Assembly: GCA_900756495.1 (NCBI GenBank)
Contig: CAAEKI010000264.1
Coordinates: 1-10,437, forward strand
Source: an uncultured Oscillospiraceae bacterium
GTDB taxonomy: Bacteria > Bacillota > Clostridia > Oscillospirales > Oscillospiraceae
DNA length: 10,437 nt
Direction of reading: 5' to 3'
Position 1 is the first letter of the stretch. The number at the start of each line of letters is the position of its first letter. Shown here piece after piece: positions 1-7,322 of this stretch. The position numbers and the translations under genes are program-made. Under the pieces are notes generated by a model. It was not told where the DNA came from. It made no database searches and saw nothing but the letters and a program-made list of their open reading frames with translations.

Positions 1-262
1 CCGCATCCCGGAAGGAAAGGGCGCCAGTTACGGCCAGCTGGCATTTATGACAGGAAGCGCCAGAGCCGCCCGGGCAGTGGGGTACGCGCTCCGGGCCTGT
101 AGGGATCCGGCCATTCCGTGCCACCGGGTTCTCCGTGCCGATGGATCTACGACCTGCGCGTTCGGGCCCGGTGTTCAGCGGGCGCTGCTGGAGGCCGAGG
201 GGGTCCCCTTTACCGAGGAGGGGCGGGTGGATTTCAGCCGCTGCCGCTGGGATGGAACTTAG
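1..262 (+). CDS. Methylated-DNA--protein-cysteine S-methyltransferase (MGMT/Ogt family), 3' end only
   Basis: The reading frame is open from base 2 to a TAG stop at 260-262, so the 5' part lies outside the window; about 86 residues are visible. The family removes alkyl groups from O6 of guanine (and O4 of thymine) in DNA by irreversible transfer to its own cysteine. Seen here: an opening stretch IPEGKGASYGQLA that fits the family's IPxGxVxTYGxIA DNA-binding start, the arginine-finger region ARAVGYAL, the active-site motif IPCHRV (bases about 115-132), and the tail LLEAEGVPF. The cysteine is present, so this is not a tryptophan-type alkyltransferase-like protein. Odd: the segment before the active site reads RACRDPAIPCHRV, where the family usually has an Asn hinge (xNPxPxxIPCHRV). 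ATG at 47 is internal and should not be taken as the start. Domain assignment is secure; activity is inferred. Confidence 0.88.
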   Translation, partial: RIPEGKGASYGQLAFMTGSARAARAVGYALRACRDPAIPCHRVLRADGSTTCAFGPGVQRALLEAEGVPFTEEGRVDFSRCRWDGT

Positions 263-445
263 GACGGCTGGGAGCAATGAGTTGCAGGCGGCGCTTCAGA
301 TGGAGTTTGCCTGGGATGGTGGACCACGGCCAAATCAGACGGAAGGGAACTGGAAATTCTTGCTTTGTCCCCGGCGGCGTGATACAATTTAAATCCCAAG
401 AAAGCGGTATGCCGCGCTTGACACAGATAGATACGGAGTGAATGT
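263..445. other. Intergenic gap, no gene seen
   Basis: Short open frames here have no start with a ribosome binding site and no recognisable sequence, so I call no gene. The right half carries a promoter for the next gene. I see no clear terminator for the alkyltransferase gene. Confidence 0.6.
360..388 (+). promoter_or_regulatory. Probable sigma-A promoter for the DUF2156 gene
   Basis: TTGCTT (360-365) and TACAAT (383-388) are separated by 17 bp, the ideal spacing; each box differs from consensus at one or two positions. Transcription would start near 395, giving a leader of about 50 bases. A second TTGACA at 418-423 has no properly spaced -10 box before the gene start. Confidence 0.5.
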
Positions 446-1360
446 ATGATAACCTTTCATGCGCCGCAGCTTGCGGATAAGCCCTGGGTGGACGAGCTCC
501 TGGCCCGGGCCGATTACCGAGGCTGCGATTACAATTTTACCAACCTCTTTGCCTGGAGCCGGGCTTACGGCCAGGAGATCGCCCGCGTGGATGACTTTCT
601 GGTGACGCGGGTGTGCGGACGAATGGGCTGCAGCTATATGTACCCAGCTGGAAGCGGTGACCTGCGTGCCGTTGTCCTGGCGCTTGAAGAGGATGCGGCC
701 GGACGGGACAGTCCCCTGCGGCTGGTCTGCCTGACCGGGGGGCAGGTGGAGGAATTGGAGGCGGCCTTTCCCGGCGAATTTGAATTTGCCGCAGATCGTG
801 ATGGGTATGACTACCTCTATGAGGTGGATCGGTTAGCGGATTTGACGGGCAAGAAGCTCCATGCCAAGCGGAACCACATCAACCGCTTCGTAGAAAACAA
901 CCCCTCCTGGGTATATGAAGAGATTACGCCTGAGAGCCTTCCTGAGTGTCTGGCCATGGACAAGGAGTGGTATCGCCGCTCTCTTCAGCGGGAGGGGGAG
1001 GCTGAAGAGCGGGACCTGGGAGATGAGGGAGTCGCCCTGCGCACGGCAATGGATCACTTTCATACGCTGGGACTTGAGGGCGGACTCCTCCGGGTCTATG
1101 GAGAAGTGGTGGCCTTTACCATCGGCGACCGGCTGAACTCCGATACCTACGACGTCCATTTTGAGAAGGCCTACGGTGAACTTCAGGGGGCCTATGCCAT
1201 GATCAACCGCGAATTTGCCCGCTGGGTGCGGGAGAGACACCCCGATGTGAAGTACCTCAACCGGGAGGATGATATGGGGGTGGAGGGACTGAGGAAGGCG
1301 AAGGAATCCTATTATCCTGACCTGATGGTAGAGAAGCATACCGCAGTGCGAAAAGGGTAA
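446..1360 (+). CDS. DUF2156 (phosphatidylglycerol lysyltransferase C-terminal domain-like) protein
   Basis: 304 residues, soluble, with no signal peptide or membrane segment. The start ATG is supported by CGGAG (434-438) 7 bases upstream. It resembles the stand-alone DUF2156 proteins of Clostridia, which have two GNAT-like halves related to the catalytic domain of MprF and to FemX-type aminoacyl transferases. Recognisable parts: the N-terminal stretch CDYNFTNLFAW (residues 27-37), the central YDYLYEVDRLADLTGKKLHA (121-140) followed by KRNHINRF, and the C-terminal VKYLNREDDMG with EGLRKAKESYYP behind it (268-291), which are typical of this family. It lacks the membrane flippase part of MprF, so lipid lysylation cannot be assumed; the natural substrate of these short forms is not known to me. 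The next gene, 176 bases downstream, is also an acyltransferase-fold protein. Family call firm, function open. Confidence 0.85.
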   Translation: MITFHAPQLADKPWVDELLARADYRGCDYNFTNLFAWSRAYGQEIARVDDFLVTRVCGRMGCSYMYPAGSGDLRAVVLALEEDAAGRDSPLRLVCLTGGQVEELEAAFPGEFEFAADRDGYDYLYEVDRLADLTGKKLHAKRNHINRFVENNPSWVYEEITPESLPECLAMDKEWYRRSLQREGEAEERDLGDEGVALRTAMDHFHTLGLEGGLLRVYGEVVAFTIGDRLNSDTYDVHFEKAYGELQGAYAMINREFARWVRERHPDVKYLNREDDMGVEGLRKAKESYYPDLMVEKHTAVRKG

Positions 1361-1536
1361 GGGATACAGGACGTTGAGACAAAAGATAAATTTTTGCCTG
1401 TATGCCGGTGGATGTCAGGTAAACAATACAGTGGTGCATATGCCGCTCTTGCGCAGGCGCTTCGCCTTGGTCCACACGCCTGAACGGTAAAGCTGTATCG
1501 CCGCCGGACTGCCATAGAGACGTGGAGGTAACTGTG
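1361..1536. promoter_or_regulatory. Leader/intergenic region with four alternating ATACAG/CTGTAT copies
   Basis: No gene is visible. ATACAG occurs at 1364-1369 and 1426-1431, and its reverse complement CTGTAT at 1398-1403 and 1493-1498. The first pair extends to a 7-bp inverted repeat (ATACAGG 1364-1370, CCTGTAT 1397-1403) around a 26-base loop. A second set, CAGGCG (1454-1459), can pair with CGCCT (1463-1467) or with CGCCTG (1477-1482). I see no convincing promoter, so this may be a transcribed spacer with alternative folds or a set of protein sites. Confidence 0.35.
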
Positions 1537-2415
1537 ATGATTGAAATCCGCCCATCCCGCCCGGGTGAAGAGGAACGTCAAAGAGAACTTTGGCGCACGG
1601 CCTTTGGAGATGAAGAAGAGGTCATCGATTGCTTCTATCAGTGCTGCTACAGGAGCGAAGATATGCTGGTGCTGGCAGAGGACGGCCGCATTTGCACGAT
1701 GCTGGCTCTGCTGCCTATGGAGCTGGTGGCTCCCGCTGGTCAGAGCGCTTCAGCCTGGTATGTCTATGCCCTTGCTACCGATCCGGATCAGCGGAAGAAG
1801 GGCTTTGGCCGTCAGCTTCTCCACTATGCCGATTTCTATCTGCGGGAACGGCTGGCCGACTGCCTCACGGTCGTCCCTGCCGAGCCCAGCCTGCACCGCT
1901 ATTTCAGTACGGTAGGCTTTCAGCCCTGCTTTGCGACAAGAAAGCTGGAGCTGCTGCCCGCGATGATTTCCCCGGCAAATCGTGCCGATGCGTTGGAGCA
2001 GACAGGGGCGGCGGTATATAATCGGATTCGGGAGGCCCAGCTGGAAGGGGGAAGCCGGGTGCGCTACAGCGATGACCTGATTGAGTACCAAAAAGGGCTT
2101 GCGGAACTGTCGGGTGCGGGATTATATCAGATTTCCGTGGAGGGAGAGACAGGCTGCGCCGCTGTGGAGTATGTGGACAGGGACAGTGTGCTGTGCAAGG
2201 AGCTGCTGATCTCGCCGGCGCATATGGAACGGGCAGTGGCACTGATTGCCGTGCGGCACCCTGCCAGGCGCTATCATGTGCGTACCCCTGCCTGCTGGGA
2301 GGGGCTGCCTGGGGGATACCTCCAGCCCTTTGGCATGGTTAAGTGGTACAATCGGGATAAAGAAGCCCTCTGGGCCGCCTGTACACACAGCTATATGGGG
2401 CTTGGATTTGACTGA
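1537..2415 (+). CDS. GNAT family N-acetyltransferase
   Basis: 292 residues from ATG 1537, chosen because GGAGG at 1524-1528 sits 8 bases before it; the in-frame GTG at 1522 would overlap that site, and GTG 1534 is too close. GNAT enzymes transfer an acetyl group from acetyl-CoA to an amine. The acetyl-CoA binding motif A is clear: strand YVYALATDP then QRKKGFGRQLL (R86, G89, G91), fitting Q/RxxGxG/A, followed by a helix. Residues 106-130 hold the second strand and the aromatic GNAT segment RYFSTVGFQP. The C-terminal half (about 150-292) resembles the extra GNAT/SCP2-like half of long, Eis-like bacterial members, ending with PFGMVKWYN. Substrate unknown. A stem-loop begins 12 bases after the stop. 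It may share transcription with the upstream DUF2156 gene. Confidence 0.85.
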   Translation: MIEIRPSRPGEEERQRELWRTAFGDEEEVIDCFYQCCYRSEDMLVLAEDGRICTMLALLPMELVAPAGQSASAWYVYALATDPDQRKKGFGRQLLHYADFYLRERLADCLTVVPAEPSLHRYFSTVGFQPCFATRKLELLPAMISPANRADALEQTGAAVYNRIREAQLEGGSRVRYSDDLIEYQKGLAELSGAGLYQISVEGETGCAAVEYVDRDSVLCKELLISPAHMERAVALIAVRHPARRYHVRTPACWEGLPGGYLQPFGMVKWYNRDKEALWAACTHSYMGLGFD

Positions 2416-2427
2416 GCAGGCGACATG

Positions 2428-2475
2428 GCGCCGGTGCGTGGATCAATTTTCCGTGCACCGGCGCGCTGTTTATAG
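2428..2475 (+). terminator. Probable intrinsic terminator after the GNAT gene
   Basis: GCGCCGGTGC (2428-2437) pairs perfectly with GCACCGGCGC (2455-2464); four more pairs, two of them G-U, extend the stem to 14 and leave a 9-base loop. The tract after the stem (GCTGTTTATA) is only moderately T-rich, so termination may be partial. Confidence 0.6.
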
Positions 2476-2787
2476 TGGACGGACGGGAATGCATTTTTTG
2501 AGGGGAAAACTTTCACTGTATTTTTATTCTCTTTGGGTGGTTAATTATTCGTATGTAAAGTAAAATGGCCTTTCGACAGCCTATTTCCAATGGGAGTGTG
2601 GTTCAAATTTTCACACTTCGAATATTTTGGAGGACATTTTCAATACACTTTGTCCGCTGTATGAGGACACGTGCAAGAAATGACGGGAAAGGCATCAAAT
2701 TCCCGCGGATTTGCCTTGACGGTCATGGGAATTTACGATAAAATATAAAAACCTTTAGAATGAGATGATAGGAACGAATGAATCTGA
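2476..2787. promoter_or_regulatory. Regulatory gap upstream of the opp operon, no gene
   Basis: AT-rich compared with the flanking genes and without a supported gene. It holds several small symmetric motifs: AGTGTG (2595-2600) with CACACT (2612-2617) around an 11-base loop; GAGGACA repeated at 2630-2636 and 2663-2669, with the inverse TGTCC at 2651-2655; and CGGGAA (2684-2689) with TTCCCG (2700-2705). All lie within 130 bp upstream of the promoter below. They could be sites for a regulator. No known operator consensus fits well. Confidence 0.4.
2716..2744 (+). promoter_or_regulatory. Sigma-A promoter of the oppBCDF operon
   Basis: TTGACG (2716-2721), a 17-bp spacer, then TAAAAT (2739-2744): one mismatch to consensus in each box. 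Transcription would start near 2751, leaving a leader of about 50 bases before oppB. Confidence 0.75.
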
Positions 2788-2802
2788 GTGGGAAGTGAAG
2801 AA

Positions 2803-3738
2803 ATGGCAAAGTTTGTGATTAAGCGTGTCATCATGGCGGCGATCACGGTGCTGATTGTAGCGTGTATTACCTTTTTCCTGATGAACGCCGTACCCGGCAA
2901 CCCATGGCTGTCGGAAAAAACGCCGCCTCAGAGCGTCATTGATGCTCTGAATGAAAAGTACGGACTGGATCAGCCTGTACCGGTTCAGCTGGCCAAGTAT
3001 CTGGGAAACCTGCTGAAACTGGACCTCGGGACATCCATCAAGATGCAGAAAAACTATCCGGTCATTAACATTATCAAGGACATGTTCCCGGTATCGGCAA
3101 AGGTGGGCGTGGTGGCGCTGGCCTGGGCAATCGTTGTCGGCGTTCCATTGGGGTGTCTGGCGGCCTATTACCGGGGGACGCCGACAGACAGTTCGCTGCG
3201 GGTGGTTTGTACCATCGGTATCTCTATGCCGACCTTTGTAGTGGCCAGCCTGCTGCTGTTTATATTCTGCGGAGGTGTGACGGGATGGTTTCCGACCATC
3301 TTTGACGGATCGCCGCGCAGCTATGTGCTGCCATGCTTCTCGCTGGGTTTTTATCCCATGTGCTATATTGCCCGTCAGACCCGCGCAGCCATGCTGGATT
3401 CTATCAATCAGGAGTATATCAAGACGGCGCGGGCCAAGGGCCTTAAGACCAATAAGATCATTTTTAAGCATGCTCTGCGCAACGCCCTGATTCCCGTCAT
3501 CACATACCTTGGACCACAGGTAGCGTTCACACTCTGCGGCGGTTTTGTGGTGGAGAAGGTCTTTACCATTCCCGGGCTGGGACGTTACTTTGTCCAGTCG
3601 ATTCAAAACCGGGACTATCCTGTTATTATGGGCACCACTATCTTCCTGGCTGCCTTTATCATTGTTATGAATCTGGTCGTGGACATCCTTTATCAGTTGG
3701 TGGATCCGCGAATCAGCCTGAGAAAGGGGGGCAAGTAA
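2803..3738 (+). CDS. oppB: Oligopeptide/dipeptide ABC transporter permease, OppB/DppB type
   Basis: 311 residues from ATG 2803. An in-frame GTG at 2788 would add five residues, but the protein starting MAKFVIKRVI matches how this family begins, with a short basic cytoplasmic end then TM1 (about residues 10-29). It forms half of the inner pore of a peptide importer. Visible: TM1, the large outside loop with PPQSVIDALNEKYGLDQP and DLGTS (about 41-78), further hydrophobic segments at about 101-122, 134-156, 173-190, 228-248 and 276-298, and the EAA coupling loop EYIKTARAKGLKTNKI (204-219) that contacts the ATPase. Length and order are normal. The site before the start is weak (GGGA, 2790-2793). 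Three bases separate its stop from oppC, and the oppC ribosome binding site lies inside its last codons, so the two are probably translationally coupled. Peptide versus other substrate cannot be told from this gene alone. Confidence 0.93.
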   Translation: MAKFVIKRVIMAAITVLIVACITFFLMNAVPGNPWLSEKTPPQSVIDALNEKYGLDQPVPVQLAKYLGNLLKLDLGTSIKMQKNYPVINIIKDMFPVSAKVGVVALAWAIVVGVPLGCLAAYYRGTPTDSSLRVVCTIGISMPTFVVASLLLFIFCGGVTGWFPTIFDGSPRSYVLPCFSLGFYPMCYIARQTRAAMLDSINQEYIKTARAKGLKTNKIIFKHALRNALIPVITYLGPQVAFTLCGGFVVEKVFTIPGLGRYFVQSIQNRDYPVIMGTTIFLAAFIIVMNLVVDILYQLVDPRISLRKGGK

Positions 3739-3741
3739 GAG

Positions 3742-5106
3742 ATGGCGGAGAAAAAGAAGCGCACCCGCCCCATGGGGTCCCTTCAGCCTGATATTGAGGA
3801 TATGCTGGAGTGGAATACACTGACCGCCGATGATTTTGCCCCGGCCAGCACGGAGGAAAAAGAGGGCTTTATTCAAGAGCGCAAAAGCGTTTCCTACTGG
3901 TCCGACGCCTGGCGCCGCCTGCGCAAGAACAAGGTGGCCATGGTGGCCATGGTAATTCTGATTCTGATTTTCCTGTTTGCCTTTGTAGGGCCCCTGATCG
4001 TACCCTACGGCTACGCCGAGTTTTCACAGAAGGATACGGGCGGCGAAAACCTCCATCCCTGGCACTATTCACTGGAGGACCAGGCCAGACTGGCCGCCGA
4101 GCTGGAGGCCCGCACCGGCGCCGCCAGCATGAGCCCTGAGGAGGCTGTGGCGCAGGCACAGGCTGAGGCCGAGGCCAGGGGCGAGACACTCTCCGCCCGC
4201 GAGATTGCCATGATCCGGGCTCAGGCCAAGGTGGCGGCCGAGGCGCAGGACGAGGCAGGAGCCACTGTTACGGAGGAGCAGCTCCGCAAGGAGCTGGGCA
4301 TCCGTCCCAAGCTCTTCGGCTACTCCAACTATGAGCTGCAGAAGATGGAGGAGGGGGAGTTTGTCTTCCCGCACGTCTTCGGTACCGACCGCAACGGACG
4401 TGACATCATGGTCCGCGTGATGATCGGAACCCGGGTCTCCATGATTGTAGGCGTGGCAGCCGCTGTGCTGGTGCTGATCATCGGCGCCATCTACGGGTCT
4501 GTGTCCGGCTATTTCGGCGGCAAGGTGGATGCGGTCATGCAGCGCATTGTGGAGGTCATCTATTCCATCCCCGAAGTGCTGGTCATCCTGCTGATTGCCA
4601 TGATGCTGGGTACCGTGCTCAACGACTATATCAATACGCACACCAATTTCCTGGCCGACCTGGCCACAGTTCTGGGATCAAACCTCATTGGCATGTTTAT
4701 CGCGTTCGGACTGCTCTACTGGGTCACCATGAGCCGCATTATCCGCGGCCAAATCCTCCAGCTCAAGGAGCAGGAGTACGTCACCGCAGCACGGGCCCTG
4801 GGCGCCAAGGGCGGGCGGATCATCAAGCGCCACCTCCTGCCAAACTGTGTAGGCCAGATTGTGGTCACCACCTGCCTGCAGATCCCCTCGGCGATTTTCC
4901 TGGAGTCCTTCCTTTCCTTCCTGGGCGTGGGCGTGTCTGCTCCGCTGACCAGCCTGGGCTCCATGGCCTCTGATGCACTGGGCGGGCTGTGGACCTATCC
5001 GTACCGCCTTATTTTCCCAGCGGTCATTCTAAGCATTATGATCCTGTGCTTCAACCTGTTCGGCGACGGCCTGCGGGACGCCCTGGATCCGAGACTGAAG
5101 AAGTAG
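3742..5106 (+). CDS. oppC: Oligopeptide/dipeptide ABC transporter permease, OppC/DppC type, with a long extracytoplasmic insert
   Basis: 454 residues, against roughly 300 for usual OppC/DppC. The start ATG has AGGGGGG (3725-3731) 10 bases upstream. Order: a cytoplasmic tail (1-60) with the OppC N-terminal block SYWSDAWRRLRKNK (51-64), TM1 (about 66-88), a long outside region (about 89-210), the family motif FGTDRNGRDIMVR (213-225), then TM segments near 233-256, 272-290, 311-329, 375-395 and 424-440. The EAA loop EYVTAARALGAKGGRI is at 345-360, and the tail ends GLRDALDPRLKK. The normal parts are intact, so it should work as the partner pore subunit of OppB. The odd part is residues about 112-186, rich in Ala, Glu and Gln with helix- or coiled-coil-like spacing. 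A smaller extra loop sits at 291-310. The frame continues through both inserts without a stop. Confidence 0.92.
   Translation: MAEKKKRTRPMGSLQPDIEDMLEWNTLTADDFAPASTEEKEGFIQERKSVSYWSDAWRRLRKNKVAMVAMVILILIFLFAFVGPLIVPYGYAEFSQKDTGGENLHPWHYSLEDQARLAAELEARTGAASMSPEEAVAQAQAEAEARGETLSAREIAMIRAQAKVAAEAQDEAGATVTEEQLRKELGIRPKLFGYSNYELQKMEEGEFVFPHVFGTDRNGRDIMVRVMIGTRVSMIVGVAAAVLVLIIGAIYGSVSGYFGGKVDAVMQRIVEVIYSIPEVLVILLIAMMLGTVLNDYINTHTNFLADLATVLGSNLIGMFIAFGLLYWVTMSRIIRGQILQLKEQEYVTAARALGAKGGRIIKRHLLPNCVGQIVVTTCLQIPSAIFLESFLSFLGVGVSAPLTSLGSMASDALGGLWTYPYRLIFPAVILSIMILCFNLFGDGLRDALDPRLKK
4075..4299 (+). other. Ala/Glu/Gln-rich insert in the first outside loop of OppC
   Basis: Codes for residues about 112-186 of OppC. 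Ala, Glu and Gln dominate, with two loosely similar helical stretches (from SPEEAVAQAQAEAEA, and SAREIAMIRAQAKVAAEA). It lies between TM1 and the GTDxxGRD motif, where ordinary OppC has only a few tens of residues, so it should project on the binding-protein side of the membrane. The boundaries are approximate. Confidence 0.7.
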
Positions 5107-5121
5107 AGAGGAGGAGACCAC

Positions 5122-6171
5122 ATGGATGAGAAAAAGAACAGCCCCCTGCTGGAAGTGAAGGATCTCCGCGTCTCCTTCTTTACGCCTGCCGGCGAGGTCA
5201 AGGCCGTGGGCGGCATTTCCTATACGATTGACTACGGCGAGGTCATGGGCATCGTAGGCGAGTCGGGATCCGGAAAAAGCGTAGAGGCCTACTCCATTAT
5301 GGGCCTGCTCCAGTCTCCGGGCAAGGTCATCGGCGGCTCCATTACCTTCGAAGGGGAGGATGTCCTCTCCTTCAGCAAGGAGCAGATGACCGAGTTCCGG
5401 GGCAGCAAGGTGGCCATGATTTTCCAGAACCCTATGACCTGCCTGAACCCTGTCTACACCGTGGGCAACCAGCTTATGGAGGCCCTTCGGGCGCACGACA
5501 AGTCCATCTCCAAGGAGGACGCCACCAAACGGGCCATGGAGATGCTGGAACTGGTCGGCATCAATAACGTTGCCAAGCGGATGCGCCAGTATCCCCACGA
5601 GTTTTCCGGGGGAATGCGTCAGCGTGTTATGATTGCTATGGGATTGATCTGCCATCCGCAGCTTCTCATTGCCGACGAACCCACCACCGCTCTGGACGTG
5701 ACCATCCAGGCGCAGATTCTGGAGCTGATGAAAAACCTTCAGAAAAAGACCCATATGGGCATCATCTTTATCACCCACAACCTGGGCGTAGTGGCCGAAA
5801 TTTGCGATAAGGTCAGCGTTATGTACGCCGGACGGATGGTAGAGCAGGGCCCGGTGGACGACATTTTCTACCGTCCCGCCCACCCTTACACCGTCGGCCT
5901 GCTGCGGTCCATGCCCCGTGTGGACGCTGAGGAGCACGAACGCCTTATCCCCATTGAGGGTACACCGGTAGACATGCTCAATCCGCCCGAGGGCTGTCCC
6001 TTTGCACCGCGCTGTCCTCATGCCATGAAGATTTGTCTGCAGAAGATGCCCCCCTATGTCGAGGTGGGGGAAGGGCACCGGTCGGCCTGCTGGCTGCGGG
6101 TGCAGGATCAGATCAATAACCAGAAGGCGGGCGGAAAGCCCGCTGCCCAGGAGGGAAATGAGCATGAATGA
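5122..6171 (+). CDS. oppD: Peptide ABC transporter ATP-binding protein, OppD/DppD type
   Basis: 349 residues; AGGAGG (5109-5114) is 7 bases before the ATG and 15 bases separate it from oppC. One of two ATPases that power the importer from the cytoplasm. Seen: Walker A GESGSGKS (46-53), Q-loop Gln102 in [10 protein letters not shown], signature FSGGMRQR (161-168), Walker B LLIADEP (181-187) with catalytic Glu186, and switch His219 (FITHN). The C-terminal oligopeptide-transporter region (about 240-325) carries Cys292, 298, 305 and 323; in the OppD/DppD family such a cysteine set binds an iron-sulfur cluster. The signature ends in Met (SGGM), normal for OppD. The end, after residue 326, is a short Gln/Asn/Lys/Gly tail. 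It overlaps the start of oppF by 8 bases. Confidence 0.95.
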   Translation: MDEKKNSPLLEVKDLRVSFFTPAGEVKAVGGISYTIDYGEVMGIVGESGSGKSVEAYSIMGLLQSPGKVIGGSITFEGEDVLSFSKEQMTEFRGSKVAMIFQNPMTCLNPVYTVGNQLMEALRAHDKSISKEDATKRAMEMLELVGINNVAKRMRQYPHEFSGGMRQRVMIAMGLICHPQLLIADEPTTALDVTIQAQILELMKNLQKKTHMGIIFITHNLGVVAEICDKVSVMYAGRMVEQGPVDDIFYRPAHPYTVGLLRSMPRVDAEEHERLIPIEGTPVDMLNPPEGCPFAPRCPHAMKICLQKMPPYVEVGEGHRSACWLRVQDQINNQKAGGKPAAQEGNEHE

Positions 6172-7168
6172 AAACATCCTGGTGCAGGTGGAGCATCTGA
6201 AGAAATACTTTCCTGTAAAAGGGGTGAAGGGGCCCGGCGTTCAGGCTGTGGAGGACGTATCCTTCCTTATCCATGAGGGAGAGACGCTGGGGCTGGTAGG
6301 GGAGTCTGGCTGCGGCAAGACGACCCTGGGGCGCACCGTTCTGCGCCTTCATGAGCCTACCCAGGGGCGCATTCTGTATCGGGGAGAGCCCATTTATGAC
6401 TATCTTCCCGACGAGCAGGGACGCTATCCTGCCAAAATCCAAAAAGTGAATATGATGCCCTATCGCCGGAAGATGCAGATTATTTTTCAGGATCCCTCCG
6501 CTTCGCTGGATCCCCGCATGACGGTAGGAGAGATTATCGGTGAGGCGTTGGATATCCACAAGCTCTATGGCAGCAAGAAGGAGCGCACCGACCGTATTAA
6601 GGAACTGCTGGGGATGGTGGGGCTGAACACCGAACACGCAAACCGCTATCCCCATGAGTTCTCCGGCGGCCAGCAGCAGCGGGTGGGCATCGCCCGGGCT
6701 CTGGCGGTAAAGCCTGAGTTTATCGTCTGTGACGAACCCATTTCGGCATTGGACGTATCCATCCAGTCCCAGGTGGTCAATATGCTGGAGGACATGCAGC
6801 AGGAGCTGGGCCTCACGTATCTGTTTATCGCCCATGACCTCAGTGTCGTGCGTCATATCTCCAACCGTATCGGCGTTATGTATCTGGGCACTATGGTTGA
6901 GTTGGCGGAGAGCTATGAACTCAATAAACATCCTCTCCACCCCTACACCAAGACACTTCTCTCAGCGGTGCCGGTACCTGACCCGGAGGTCTCACGTACC
7001 CGCCAGCGCATCGTCCTGGAGGGGGATATTCCGTCCCCCATCAATCCTCCTTCAGGTTGCCGGTTCCACACACGCTGTCCCTATGCAACTGAGCAGTGCA
7101 GGGAGGCTGTGCCTGAATTCAAGGAGCACGCACCCGGCCACTGGGCGGCCTGCCACCTGTTGGGCTGA
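6164..7168 (+). CDS. oppF: Peptide ABC transporter ATP-binding protein, OppF/DppF type
   Basis: 334 residues from ATG 6164. AGGAGG at 6149-6154 is 9 bases before this ATG but only 3 before the alternative ATG at 6158, so 6164 is preferred. The frame stays open farther upstream, inside oppD, but that part is not family sequence. Walker A GESGCGKT (46-53), Q-loop Gln109 ([11 protein letters not shown]), signature [10 protein letters not shown] (164-173), Walker B FIVCDEP (186-192) with Glu191, switch His224 (FIAHD). The C-terminal region has Cys299, 305, 312 and 330, again fitting an iron-sulfur site. It pairs with OppD to form the ATPase dimer. The 8-base overlap with oppD suggests coupled translation. 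A diverged second copy of its last 13 codons lies about 155 bases past its stop (see 7323-7364). Confidence 0.95.
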   Translation: MNENILVQVEHLKKYFPVKGVKGPGVQAVEDVSFLIHEGETLGLVGESGCGKTTLGRTVLRLHEPTQGRILYRGEPIYDYLPDEQGRYPAKIQKVNMMPYRRKMQIIFQDPSASLDPRMTVGEIIGEALDIHKLYGSKKERTDRIKELLGMVGLNTEHANRYPHEFSGGQQQRVGIARALAVKPEFIVCDEPISALDVSIQSQVVNMLEDMQQELGLTYLFIAHDLSVVRHISNRIGVMYLGTMVELAESYELNKHPLHPYTKTLLSAVPVPDPEVSRTRQRIVLEGDIPSPINPPSGCRFHTRCPYATEQCREAVPEFKEHAPGHWAACHLLG

Positions 7169-7207
7169 GGCGGAGCATGCTCCTTGCGAGCGAGAGCGAG
7201 CCGCCGC
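7127..7207 (+). repeat. Copy 1 of a ~80-bp imperfect direct repeat (oppF end plus 39 bases)
   Basis: Covers codons 322-334 of oppF, its stop, and the following 39 bases. It matches 7323-7402 at 37 of 42 coding bases (counting the stop) and at about 28 of 39 in the trailer, with one 1-base gap. In both copies the trailer begins GGCGG and ends in GAGCCGC and can fold with a short GC stem, possibly the remains of an end-of-gene hairpin. Confidence 0.8.
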
Positions 7208-7320
7208 GTAAGCGGCGTACAAGCGTTTGGGAGGCCCCAAACCTTGCTGCCCGGGCGAATTTAGGTCGCCCGGACAGGTCAGAAAACAGAGGGTTCCCTC
7301 CCGGCGAGAGACGGGAGGGA
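7202..7320. repeat. Cluster of four strong hairpins (REP-like or structured RNA)
   Basis: Four perfect stems follow each other: CGCCGC/GCGGCG (7202-7217, GTAA loop), GTTTGGG/CCCAAAC (7225-7242, AGGC loop), CCGGGCGA/TCGCCCGG (7251-7273, 7-base loop) and TCCCTCCCG/CGGGAGGGA (7295-7320, 8-base loop). None is followed by a T-run, so they are not ordinary terminators. No protein frame or ribosome binding site goes with them. The cluster fills exactly the space between the two copies of the oppF tail. It could be an intergenic repeat element, an untranslated RNA, or an mRNA 3'-end stabiliser; I do not recognise it as a named family. Confidence 0.6.
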
Positions 7321-7322
7321 TG

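Noticed and set aside
418..450. TTGACA with TATGAT as a promoter for the DUF2156 gene
   Set aside because: The spacer is 21 bp and the -10 box would overlap the start codon.
2607..2627. Possible CodY-like box (AATTTTCA...) upstream of oppB
   Set aside because: Only the left half fits the AATTTTCWGAAAATT consensus, with about six mismatches over 15 bases, and the presence of CodY in this organism is unknown.
2778..2798. Six-codon upstream frame (MNLSGK) before oppB, possible leader peptide
   Set aside because: It has a weak AGG before it and no codon signature or attenuator structure; so short a frame is expected by chance.
2755..3876. Long minus-strand open frame opposite oppB (373 codons)
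   Set aside because: The translation is rich in His, Arg and Gln with no family resemblance, and it spans the oppB/oppC junction and the opp promoter; oppB is clearly real on the other strand.
5029..6177. Minus-strand open frame opposite oppD (382 codons)
   Set aside because: Shadow of a well-supported ATPase gene, with no domain or ribosome binding site of its own.
7202..7320. CRISPR array
   Set aside because: The four stems differ in sequence and there are no identical repeats with regular spacers.
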